From Aneurinibacillus thermoaerophilus (lineage in GTDB: Bacteria; Bacillota; Bacilli; Aneurinibacillales; Aneurinibacillaceae), in assembly GCF_900099925.1 (NCBI RefSeq), contig NZ_FNDE01000023.1:1-51865 (forward strand): 51,865 nt of DNA, read 5' to 3'. Below are positions 38,946-45,309 of the stretch, one piece after another. A program made the translations under genes and the position numbers. The stretch's first letter is position 1, and each line of letters opens with the position of its first letter. The notes below the pieces were generated by a model that saw nothing but the letters and a program-made list of their open reading frames with translations, searched no databases and was not told the DNA's origin.

Positions 38946-39079
38946 GTATGAGCCAATTTTTCATTGAATTTATAAAAACGAGAATATACTATTTGATTTT
39001 CTTCATTTTTCGGAGTAACATTACAAAATATATATGGCAAATTTATCCTTACCAAAATGTGTATAAATGAAGTGATAAT

Positions 39080-39408
39080 TTGGAAGACATGAGGCAGACC
39101 CTTAATAAACCAGCGAATGCAATTCGAAAAGATGATTTTATGAAAGATGACATTTCCACCCTTGACTTCCTTAAACTTTTAACTAAACTTGATACCCTAG
39201 TCCTAAGTAATCATCAAATTAAAGACATATCCCCCTGTAAAGCATTAAAAAATCTAACTTGGATATACGCGGTTCAAAGGTAAAGTCTGTTACGCCATTA
39301 ACTAAATCGGATAAATTAGAAATTCTACTTGTAGATAAGAAACAAATCAAAGGAATAAATTTATTACCCAAGAAAGTAAAGATCTCCGATCATACTATTA
39401 CAGACTAA
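39080..39408 (+). pseudogene. Leucine-rich-repeat protein fragment with a frameshift
   Basis: The first frame (39080-39283) reads an internalin-like cap and repeat: ISTLDFLKLLTKLDTLVLSN then HQIKDISPCKALKNLT. After ACT at about 39261 the repeat continues in another frame as LDIRGSKVKSVTPLTKSDKL and then EILLVDKKQIKGINLLPKKV, stopping at 39408. Restoring one T in the run ACTTGG would rejoin the reading frames. The 5' end is also short: it starts at a TTG with no signal peptide or upstream repeats. A terminator follows. It is most likely a decayed gene; a sequencing error is possible. Confidence 0.65.
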
Positions 39409-39410
39409 AC

Positions 39411-39438
39411 AAATCCCCCTAAAAAATCAGGGGGATTT
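39411..39438. terminator. Bidirectional terminator
   Basis: AAATCCCCCT pairs with AGGGGGATTT. It lies between the frameshifted repeat gene and the convergent C39-like gene and is flanked by A/T runs. Confidence 0.8.
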
Positions 39439-39445
39439 TATATGT

Positions 39446-39982
39446 TTACTTCGTGTAGTAATTGATATACTCTACGGCACCTTTTTGATTAATCACGTCA
39501 GCCAATGTTTTATTTTTAGAACTACCTGGGTCATTAACGAGGATCATGTTAGAAGTAATTTTGGATAAATCAGGATTTCCTTTTGCATCAACAGGAAGCG
39601 TTCCGTTAAAGCCTCTTGCAACTACAGTATGCCCCGGAACACGAACCATAATCGGAATTTTACTATTGACGATAAGGTTAAAGATACTATTTTTTAGCTT
39701 ATCAAAGCTTCCAAAAGTTTTATCTTTATACGTATGCTTATATTCTTTAGCAGCGGACAACCAGTTAAAGGGGCAGTCAGCCTTACTTTTCTTTAGTTTT
39801 TCCAGCATGGTTTTAGGAGTAACATTGTCACCAAAACTTTTAAAAATCATAGCAACGGAAGTAATAATGCACCCTTCTGCACTCATCGTACCGCCACAAC
39901 TCGTTTTTAAAGATCCCCATTGAGAATCACCTTGTTTCCAGCTTTGCGTTTTCAAATCCACATTATACGTTTTGGTTGCCAT
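39446..39982 (-). CDS. C39-like cysteine peptidase domain protein
   Basis: This 178-residue single-domain protein has a papain-like C39 pattern: an N-terminal QSWKQGDSQWGSLKTSCGG, the catalytic Cys in MSAEGCIITSVAMIFKSFG (about residue 38), the catalytic His in VRVPGHTVVARGF (about residue 118) and an Asp in ILVNDPGSS (about residue 149). It has no signal peptide, transmembrane segment or ABC transporter fusion, unlike bacteriocin-processing C39 peptidases. The substrate is unknown. ATG 39982 has AAAGGAGAG upstream. It is transcribed from a promoter (40080-40111) whose element is shared with the divergent sigma-like operon, and its mRNA starts with a long hairpin. Confidence 0.78.
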   Translation of the reverse strand: MATKTYNVDLKTQSWKQGDSQWGSLKTSCGGTMSAEGCIITSVAMIFKSFGDNVTPKTMLEKLKKSKADCPFNWLSAAKEYKHTYKDKTFGSFDKLKNSIFNLIVNSKIPIMVRVPGHTVVARGFNGTLPVDAKGNPDLSKITSNMILVNDPGSSKNKTLADVINQKGAVEYINYYTK

Positions 39983-40010
39983 TTTCTACTCTCTCCTTTA
40001 GATATCTTTT

Positions 40011-40075
40011 ATAGAACGAAAGGAGGACAGAGTCCCAAGATTTCCCCCTAACCTTGTTTCCCTGTTTCGTTCTAT
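40011..40075 (-). promoter_or_regulatory. 5' leader hairpin of the C39-like gene
   Basis: The perfect 11-bp inverted repeat ATAGAACGAAA (40011-40021) and TTTCGTTCTAT (40065-40075) has inner pairings ACAG/CTGT and CAAG/CTTG. On the minus strand the outer arm begins about 5 bases after the -10 element, so the mRNA would start in the hairpin. It could stabilise the message or be a binding site. Confidence 0.6.
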
Positions 40076-40079
40076 GATG

Positions 40080-40111
40080 ATAAAGAGAAAGACAGATTAT
40101 TTTTGGCAACC
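40080..40111 (-). promoter_or_regulatory. Shared-element promoter of the C39-like gene
   Basis: The minus strand carries GGTTGCCAA (40111-40103), a 15-base spacer and CTCTTTAT (40087-40080). The identical nine-base and eight-base blocks with the identical spacer precede the divergent sigma-like operon. Neither half is a sigma-A consensus. Confidence 0.75.
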
Positions 40112-40408
40112 AGAATTGAAAAATTTCTTTATAAAAATTTCGGCTCCACACCAAACTCTGTTTTTAATATGATGCGACGTTACCTACACATGAAAGATCC
40201 GTCACCTTTCAACATTTGGGCATATCGTATTTCTTCATCTTCCTGCCATTCGTATGACGTGTAAAGAGTGTCAAGCTTCTTTTGTGTGACAAATAAAAAA
40301 AATGAAACATACCCACCACAACTATCTTCAATAAATAATAATAGGCAATAAAAACGCTCCCTCTTTAGTCGTTTTATTTATAAAACATGATATTGAAACT
40401 AATTTTAG
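40112..40408. other. Intergenic region between divergent promoters
   Basis: This stretch is mostly A/T-rich with no convincing gene. In one minus-strand frame, about 40291-40186, it reads VTQKKLDTLYTSYEWQEDEE followed by IRYAQMLKGDGSF, which is protein-like but has no start codon or ribosome-binding site. It may be a remnant. Confidence 0.35.
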
Positions 40409-40440
40409 GGTTGCCAATTTGGATTTTAATTCCTCTTTAT
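40409..40440 (+). promoter_or_regulatory. Shared-element promoter of the split sigma operon
   Basis: GGTTGCCAA (40409-40417), a 15-base spacer and CTCTTTAT (40433-40440) match the C39-gene promoter exactly in both blocks and spacing. The -10-like block is the left half of a palindrome (CTCTTTAT-AC-ATAAAGAG, 40433-40450) that ends next to the ribosome-binding site. Confidence 0.75.
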
Positions 40441-40462
40441 ACATAAAGAGGGGGTAAGAGAA

Positions 40463-41095
40463 GTGTCTATCACAAAATTTTTGAGACAAGATTCTCATTT
40501 CAAAAAAGATGTCGTTCAATTTATCAACGATCATCCAATTTTACTTTCAAATCCCATCCTTAAAAATTTCCTTAAGGAAAAGAAAAATCTGCTCCTTTTT
40601 ATTCAAGCGGTAAGTTCTTCTACAAAAGAAAGTAAAAAGAAATTGGACAAATCATTTAAAAATTATTATCTGAAAATTCGATTAGTTAACTTTATGTCTA
40701 AACTCCTTTATTACAGTGCGATTGATTACGATAAAAAGATTCGCAAACATAATCAAAGGTATCTTTTGATACTGGATAAACCGGTTCAAAATGCATCACA
40801 GGACGACGAAATCACAATTGTTGATTTGATTCCTTCTAATGAACAACCTTTTGATGGACAAATTATCGAGAAAAATAACGTTTTAGAGGAAATCATAAGT
40901 GATCCTCTCCTAAGTAAAGCTATAAAAAGATTAACACCCAAAGAAAAATTAATAATAGAACTTGCTTATGTTCATGCTATGTCAGATCGTACAATCGCCA
41001 AAAAATTATGTATATCACATCAAGCCGTAAGTAAAACACGTAAAAGAGCTATTGCTAAAATTCGAAGCTACATGGAGGAAAGAGATGTCGTTTAA
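40463..41095 (+). CDS. SigO-like sigma-70 family factor (region 4 subunit)
   Basis: This 210-residue protein has a C-terminal sigma region 4 helix-turn-helix (about residues 155-205: RLTPKEKLIIELAYVHAMSD then RTIAKKLCISHQAVSKTRKR). The N-terminal half is basic and helical and lacks a clear region 2 core. This is the layout of B. subtilis SigO (YvrI), which works with a separate small region 2 subunit, RsoA (YvrHa). The next gene, overlapping by 11 bases, looks like RsoA. GTG 40463 is the start, with GGGGG 8 bases upstream. The promoter carries the element also present at the divergent C39-like gene. A single-subunit factor of the UviA/TcdR type is an alternative reading. Confidence 0.7.
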   Translation: MSITKFLRQDSHFKKDVVQFINDHPILLSNPILKNFLKEKKNLLLFIQAVSSSTKESKKKLDKSFKNYYLKIRLVNFMSKLLYYSAIDYDKKIRKHNQRYLLILDKPVQNASQDDEITIVDLIPSNEQPFDGQIIEKNNVLEEIISDPLLSKAIKRLTPKEKLIIELAYVHAMSDRTIAKKLCISHQAVSKTRKRAIAKIRSYMEERDVV

Positions 41096-41345
41096 AATAG
41101 GAGATTTACCTTCTTTGCTTAAAGAAGCACAAAATAAAAACTTAGATGCTATGTTACTTTTCATCCAAACATTTAAGCCAAAGTTAAAGTCTTCCCTTTA
41201 CCAAACATCTATAGGTGAGCGTGAAGATTTAGCACAAGAGTTAACTTTAAAAATCATAGAGGCTATATATAATTATGATCTGGAGGCTACTCCTGGATTT
41301 TTCGAGTTTATAGAACAAATAGAAGGGAACAGCGGAGCAAAGTAG
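41085..41345 (+). CDS. RsoA-like co-sigma factor (region 2 subunit)
   Basis: This 86-residue protein begins MSFKIGDLPSLLKEAQNKNL. Its core resembles sigma region 2: FIQTFKPKLKSSLYQTSIGE followed by REDLAQELTLKIIEAIYNYD. The size and the EDLxQEL core match RsoA of B. subtilis, the partner of SigO that supplies the core-binding region. It overlaps the upstream sigma-like gene by 11 bases and is followed by a terminator, so the two are expected in equal amounts. A related reading is a helix-turn-helix protein of conjugative elements, which also derives from sigma region 2; no other conjugation genes are nearby. Confidence 0.65.
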   Translation: MSFKIGDLPSLLKEAQNKNLDAMLLFIQTFKPKLKSSLYQTSIGEREDLAQELTLKIIEAIYNYDLEATPGFFEFIEQIEGNSGAK

Positions 41346-41361
41346 ATCCGCTAGTGTTTTT
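41331..41361 (+). terminator. Terminator of the split sigma operon
   Basis: AGCGGA (41331-41336) pairs with TCCGCT (41347-41352), followed after AGTG by five T. It overlaps the last codons of the RsoA-like gene. Confidence 0.65.
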
Positions 41362-41395
41362 ATTCATTTGACGTGTTAGCAGGCAAATGAATAAA
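41359..41395. repeat. 12-bp perfect dyad
   Basis: TTTATTCATTTG (41359-41370) and CAAATGAATAAA (41384-41395) are exact reverse complements with a 13-base gap. This may be an operator or a remnant end of a mobile element. Confidence 0.55.
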
Positions 41396-41465
41396 TATCA
41401 AAAAAAGATGTATATACGCTAATGTCGTTGCATAAACAGCCTAGAGATATGCTATGCTGAATTAA

Positions 41466-41535
41466 GAAAAACCCGCGTACTGCGCCCGCTTCATACAGTA
41501 GAAGCGAAGGCGTGGCGCAACTCCGCGCGTTTTTC
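41466..41535 (+). promoter_or_regulatory. Three-tier hairpin in the kapB leader, terminator-like
   Basis: Nested stems are AAAAACCCGCG with CGCGCGTTTTT (41467-41477, 41524-41534; one mismatch), TGCGCC with GGCGCA (41481-41486, 41514-41519), and CGCTTC with GAAGCG (41487-41492, 41501-41506). A T-run is built into the descending arm. Its place 27 bases before the kapB start suggests transcription attenuation, or a terminator for read-through from upstream. Confidence 0.5.
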
Positions 41536-41561
41536 CAAATCTGATGGAAAAGGGGATTGCG

Positions 41562-41954
41562 ATGAGCGAGTTTCAGCTAAAGTCTGGAGATTTGGTAACC
41601 GCTGCTTATAAATCGGGAGAGTATGTTGGTGAGTTAGTAGAACTGTATCCACCTCGCGTAGCTGTCGTCAAAATACTAGCCGTATTGGTCCATCCAACAC
41701 AGGGGGATTTGCACCATCCATTTGCAGCTAATGTTCCGCTGTTCCATCAACGCCGCGCGTTAGCCTATGGGGAGAAAGCGTCAGCACCACTTGCTTCCGT
41801 ACGTCCTTATGACGGTGAAGTTCCCGAATATAAAGCCTCGTTAAAAAAAGCTCTTGAAGAACAAATATCTAAACTAAGAGAAGATACGTCCGAATGGGCA
41901 CAACGCTCTCTTGTACAATTGAAAGAATTACAAAAAGAATACTTTGCTGAGTAA
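41562..41954 (+). CDS. kapB: KapB-like kinase-associated protein B
   Basis: This 130-residue protein resembles B. subtilis KapB in length and in blocks such as TAAYKSGEYVGELVEL, VKILAVLVHPTQGDLHHPF and FHQRRALAYGEKA. KapB is needed for signalling through the sporulation kinase KinB. No lipoprotein signal is seen. ATG 41562 has AAAGGGG 6 bases upstream; the frame is open to 41544. It shares the window with kbaA, the other KinB accessory gene, although the two are 39 kb apart. Confidence 0.8.
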   Translation: MSEFQLKSGDLVTAAYKSGEYVGELVELYPPRVAVVKILAVLVHPTQGDLHHPFAANVPLFHQRRALAYGEKASAPLASVRPYDGEVPEYKASLKKALEEQISKLREDTSEWAQRSLVQLKELQKEYFAE

Positions 41955-42011
41955 TGCTTCTGATACAGAAATGGAGCGGTACAATATTGTCCGCTCCATT
42001 CTCCACATCCA

Positions 42012-42212
42012 CTATTCCTCCTCTTTTTCCGAATTTTGATTCTCCTTTTTCGCCCCCGTTTTTGAAGGCAGGCGCCCCGCTTTCCGCACCGCTTCCCGGA
42101 GCAGAAATTCAATATGCGTGTTTACGCTCCGAAACTCATCCGCCGCCCAGCCTTCCAGCGCTTCATACAGCTTCGGATCGATGCGCAAGAGAAACTTCTT
42201 CTTCTGCGACAT
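42012..42212 (-). CDS. Arc-type ribbon-helix-helix protein
   Basis: This 66-residue protein has a ribbon-helix-helix fold: beta strand KKFLLRIDP, helix PKLYEALEGWAADE, then RSVNTHIEFLLREAVRKAGR, and an acidic/basic tail. Such proteins bind DNA as dimers, usually at short tandem operators. It lies 9 bases downstream of an SPFH gene. The promoter of that gene contains three 11-base repeats of GATATCA, a plausible autoregulatory target. Confidence 0.8.
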   Translation of the reverse strand: MSQKKKFLLRIDPKLYEALEGWAADEFRSVNTHIEFLLREAVRKAGRLPSKTGAKKENQNSEKEEE

Positions 42213-42221
42213 AGACTAAGA

Positions 42222-43064
42222 TTAATAAATAGACCCCGAGTTAATGACCGGCTGGGCTGAGCGTTCGGACACAATCGCCACCATTAAATTATTAATCATG
42301 GCAGCCTTCCGTTCTTCATCAAGTTCAAACCCTTCACGCTGCAACTCTTCAATTGCCATCTGTACCATACCAACAGCCCCTTCCACAATGCGCTGTCTTG
42401 CAGACACAATGGCGGAAGCCTGCTGGCGCTGAAGCATGGCGTTTGCGATTTCCGTAGCATACGCCAAATGCGTCAAACGTGCTTCCAACACCTCTACTCC
42501 CGCCACTTCAAGACGGGCCTGTAACTCCCGCGCCAGTTCACCTGCAATTTCTTCTGGATTACCACGCAGAGAATAGCCTTCCTCATCAAAGTTGTCGTAT
42601 GGATAACGGCTAGCTACATAGCGAAGCGCTGTCTCGCTTTGAATCTCCACGAACTGTTCGTAGTTATCTACATCAAACATCGCTTTCGCTGATTCTACCA
42701 CTTTAAATACAACCACAGCCGCAATTTCAATCGGATTTCCCTGAACATCATTCACTTTTAGGCGCTTGCTGTTAAAGTTGCGCACTTTTAGCGATACTTT
42801 GCGACGTACGGTAAGCGGAATTCCAAGCCACAGCCCACTCTTCCGTACGGAACCTAGATAATGGCCAAAGAAAATAAGTACCACCGCCTGATTCGGCTGT
42901 ACGATAAATATACCGCTCGCTCCAATGGCCGCAAGCAAAATCAGCAGAATACCCAGCAGTGGATTCTCCGCTTTACCAATACAATATACGCCGCCTAAAA
43001 ATAATGCGACAAGCAGTAACAATCCTAAAAAACCATCAATTGCCCATGCCCTTTTTTCCGTCAT
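42222..43064 (-). CDS. SPFH (band 7) domain membrane protein
   Basis: This 280-residue protein has two N-terminal transmembrane helices (about residues 9-50) followed by an SPFH/band 7 domain (PNQAVVLIFFGHYLGSVRKS, VPLTVRRKVSLKVRNFNSKR-like region, VVFKVVESAKAMFDVDNYEQ) and a helical C-terminus. Stomatin-like proteins scaffold membrane microdomains or proteases. ATG 43064 has AAAGGAGG upstream; the frame is open to 43100. It is co-transcribed with the ribbon-helix-helix gene. The combination is conserved in Bacillales as far as I recall, but the role is not established. Confidence 0.85.
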   Translation of the reverse strand: MTEKRAWAIDGFLGLLLLVALFLGGVYCIGKAENPLLGILLILLAAIGASGIFIVQPNQAVVLIFFGHYLGSVRKSGLWLGIPLTVRRKVSLKVRNFNSKRLKVNDVQGNPIEIAAVVVFKVVESAKAMFDVDNYEQFVEIQSETALRYVASRYPYDNFDEEGYSLRGNPEEIAGELARELQARLEVAGVEVLEARLTHLAYATEIANAMLQRQQASAIVSARQRIVEGAVGMVQMAIEELQREGFELDEERKAAMINNLMVAIVSERSAQPVINSGSIY

Positions 43065-43092
43065 ATTATCTTCCTCCTTTACTTGATTTTTA

Positions 43093-43122
43093 GATATCAT
43101 ATTGATATCATAATGATATCAC
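43093..43122. repeat. Three 11-bp iterons (GATATCAT)
   Basis: GATATCAT occurs at 43093, 43104 and 43115 (the last as GATATCAC), each 11 bases apart, so all lie on the same helical face. The repeats cover the -10 and start region of the SPFH promoter. A fourth GATATC occurs at 43155. This fits an operator for the ribbon-helix-helix protein encoded downstream. Confidence 0.7.
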
Positions 43123-43141
43123 TTTTGTATTTATTTGTAAA
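43113..43141 (-). promoter_or_regulatory. Promoter of the SPFH-RHH operon (sigma-A)
   Basis: The minus strand shows -35 TTTACA (43136-43141), a 17-base spacer and -10 TATCAT (43113-43118) inside the iteron array. Confidence 0.6.
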
Positions 43142-43240
43142 TGATTAAAGCGATGATATCCTCTTTGCTTAGTCTCAAATCCAACCGGAAATTCATAATT
43201 TCAATAGGCTTAAATATACTATTATGAGGAGGAAATAATT

Positions 43241-43732
43241 TTGAGCAATTTATGGATCTATCTTTTGGTGTTTGTGCTGGCGGCCACCCCAATGTTCGAA
43301 GTCTTTACTGTTGTTCCGCTGGGAATCCTCGCTGGATTGCCTTCTTTTCCCGTCAGTATTGTTGCCTTTCTGGGCAACGCTCTCACAGTATTTTTGCTAA
43401 TCGTATTTATCGAACGTTTGAAGCTCTGGTGGAAAAAAAAGAGAGGGGGCCCAGAAGGGGAAGAAAAAGACTCTAAACGTAAACTACGCGCCAAAAAACT
43501 ATGGAACCGCTACGGTATTCCCGGCCTTTCTCTGCTTGGACCCATTCTGGTTGGCAGCCATCTCACCGCTCTGATGGGAATTTCTTTCGGCGCTTCCCGC
43601 CAGCGTATTCTGGCCTGGATGGGAATTAGTCTAAGCATTTGGACAATAATTTCTGCTGTGCTAGCCCATCTTGGGTTTCACTTTATCATCCCGGAAGAGC
43701 AACGGAATATTCTTACACAATGGCTAAAATAA
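43241..43732 (+). CDS. Small multidrug export family protein
   Basis: This 163-residue membrane protein of the small multidrug-export family (COG2426) starts MSNLWIYLLVFVLAATPMFE and has a conserved N-terminal hairpin with FEVFTVVPLGILAGLP, a charged Lys-rich loop (about residues 66-90), and two or three C-terminal helices with GPILVGSHLTALMGISFG. Transport activity is inferred from the family name only. The start is TTG with AGGAGG 8 bases before it. A strong terminator follows. Confidence 0.8.
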   Translation: MSNLWIYLLVFVLAATPMFEVFTVVPLGILAGLPSFPVSIVAFLGNALTVFLLIVFIERLKLWWKKKRGGPEGEEKDSKRKLRAKKLWNRYGIPGLSLLGPILVGSHLTALMGISFGASRQRILAWMGISLSIWTIISAVLAHLGFHFIIPEEQRNILTQWLK

Positions 43733-43736
43733 ATAT

Positions 43737-43773
43737 GCCGCAGCGCTTACTCTTTAGGGCTGCGGCCTTTTTT
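43737..43773 (+). terminator. Rho-independent terminator
   Basis: The perfect stem GCCGCAGC (43737-43744) with GCTGCGGC (43759-43766) is followed by CTTTTTTG. Confidence 0.9.
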
Positions 43774-43838
43774 GTCCTTTAAATTTATCGTACAGCCTAT
43801 TGATTTTTCGGGCCAATTCGCCGCCCGAATCCATTCAT

Positions 43839-45284
43839 TTACAGTGCTCCTTTCTTTGCTTCATATGGCTCGTCCAAAGCTTCTTCTGACGATAACACGC
43901 TCTGCTTAGCTAGTACACTATTTCGATATCCATATGCAAAATATATGATAAGGCCAAGTACTAACCATACACCAAATCCTATCCATGTAAGAGATGGGAG
44001 GTTAAAAATCAAATAACCGCAGAGCAAAACCGCTAAAATCGGAATGACCGGCACAAACGGTACCTTGAATGCACGCGGCAAGTCGGGCTGTGCTCTACGC
44101 AGCACAAGAACACCAATAGACACAACAATATAAGCAAAAAGTGTTCCAATATTAACAAGTTCAGCTAATCGATGCAGCGGGACAAGCCCTCCAAATACAG
44201 CTATAATTATGCCGGTAATCCATGTGTTCGCGATAGGTGTTTGTGTGAAAGGATGAACCCTTGACATCACTTTCGGCAGCAAACCATCACGACTTATGGC
44301 AAAGAATAAACGAGTTTGTGCGTACAAAAGAACAAGCAATACTGTCGTAATTCCTGCAATTGCACCGACAGAAATAAACCCGGCCACCCAGTCTTGATGA
44401 ATATATCTCAGCGCAAAAGCAACCGGCTCCTTTACGTTTAGTTGGGTAAAAGGCACAATCCCTGTCAAAACCATAGAAACAACGATATACAGCAACGTAC
44501 AAATAGTTAATGAAGCAATGATACCAATGGGCATATTACGCTGTGGATTTCTTACTTCTTCGGCGGCGGAAGCGACTGCATCAAAGCCAAGGTACGCAAA
44601 AAATACGCTCGCTGCACCCGCAGCTACACCGGAGAAGCCGAACGGCATAAACGGTGTCCAGTTTTCTGGTTTGACATACCATACACCTACTCCAATAAAC
44701 AAAAAAATGACAGCTACCTTTACGATGACCATAATATTGTTTACTCGCACGGATTCACGAATACCACGGGTCAATAAAAAAGTAATTAATAACACGATCG
44801 CAATTGCCGGGATGTCAATATATGTTCCTTTTTCTGGATTATAGGCACTGGTGATAGCAGTTGGAAGTTCGACACCAAACCCTTTTATTAATCCCTGAAA
44901 ATATCCGGACCATCCGCTAGCTACAGCCGAAGCGGCAAGCCCGTATTCCAATACCATCGCCCAGCCGATAATCCAGGCGATTACTTCTCCAAATATTGCA
45001 TAGCTGTAAGTGTAAGCGCTCCCAGTTACAGGCATAGAAGAAGCAAATTCCGAATAACAAAGAGCTGCAAACACACAAGCAAGTCCAGAAAGAACAAAGG
45101 AGAGAACGAGGGCAGGGCCCGCATGCTCCGCCGCCGCTACCCCCGTCACTACGAAAATTCCCGTTCCAATAATGCAACCAAGCCCTAACATCGTTAAGTC
45201 CCAAGCACCTAATGCCTTCTTTAAATCGCTATCTTTTTTTCTGGTGAATTGTTGAGAAAGACTTTTTTTGCGAAAAAAATCCAT
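43839..45284 (-). CDS. APC-family amino acid permease
   Basis: This 481-residue transporter of the amino acid-polyamine-organocation family has about twelve transmembrane helices. The first carries the substrate-binding unwound motif in LGLGCIIGTGIFVVTGV, and the block FFAYLGFDAVASAAEEVRNP is typical of cationic-amino-acid-transporter-like members (YfnA type). As last gene of the tyrosine catabolic run, 25 bases after the flavin reductase gene, it may import aromatic amino acids. Family members usually prefer other amino acids, so the substrate is uncertain. No strong terminator follows on the minus strand; a weak stem lies at 43808-43830. Confidence 0.88.
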   Translation of the reverse strand: MDFFRKKSLSQQFTRKKDSDLKKALGAWDLTMLGLGCIIGTGIFVVTGVAAAEHAGPALVLSFVLSGLACVFAALCYSEFASSMPVTGSAYTYSYAIFGEVIAWIIGWAMVLEYGLAASAVASGWSGYFQGLIKGFGVELPTAITSAYNPEKGTYIDIPAIAIVLLITFLLTRGIRESVRVNNIMVIVKVAVIFLFIGVGVWYVKPENWTPFMPFGFSGVAAGAASVFFAYLGFDAVASAAEEVRNPQRNMPIGIIASLTICTLLYIVVSMVLTGIVPFTQLNVKEPVAFALRYIHQDWVAGFISVGAIAGITTVLLVLLYAQTRLFFAISRDGLLPKVMSRVHPFTQTPIANTWITGIIIAVFGGLVPLHRLAELVNIGTLFAYIVVSIGVLVLRRAQPDLPRAFKVPFVPVIPILAVLLCGYLIFNLPSLTWIGFGVWLVLGLIIYFAYGYRNSVLAKQSVLSSEEALDEPYEAKKGAL

Positions 45285-45309
45285 AGTGTCCTCTCCTTAA
45301 GCGGATTAA

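Noticed and set aside
39971-39979. A third GGTTGCCA at the start of the C39-like gene as another copy of the shared promoter element
   Set aside because: It lies within the start codon region, and no CTCTTTAT follows at 15 bases; it is coincidental coding sequence.
41085-41345. RsoA-like gene as evidence for a conjugative transposon
   Set aside because: No integrase, relaxase, coupling protein or attachment repeats are seen nearby; the overlap with a region 4 protein favours a split sigma factor.
43093-43122. Short tandem repeats as a CRISPR array or plasmid-type origin
   Set aside because: Units are only 11 bases with 3-base gaps, no Cas or replication genes are nearby, and their place over a promoter fits an operator.
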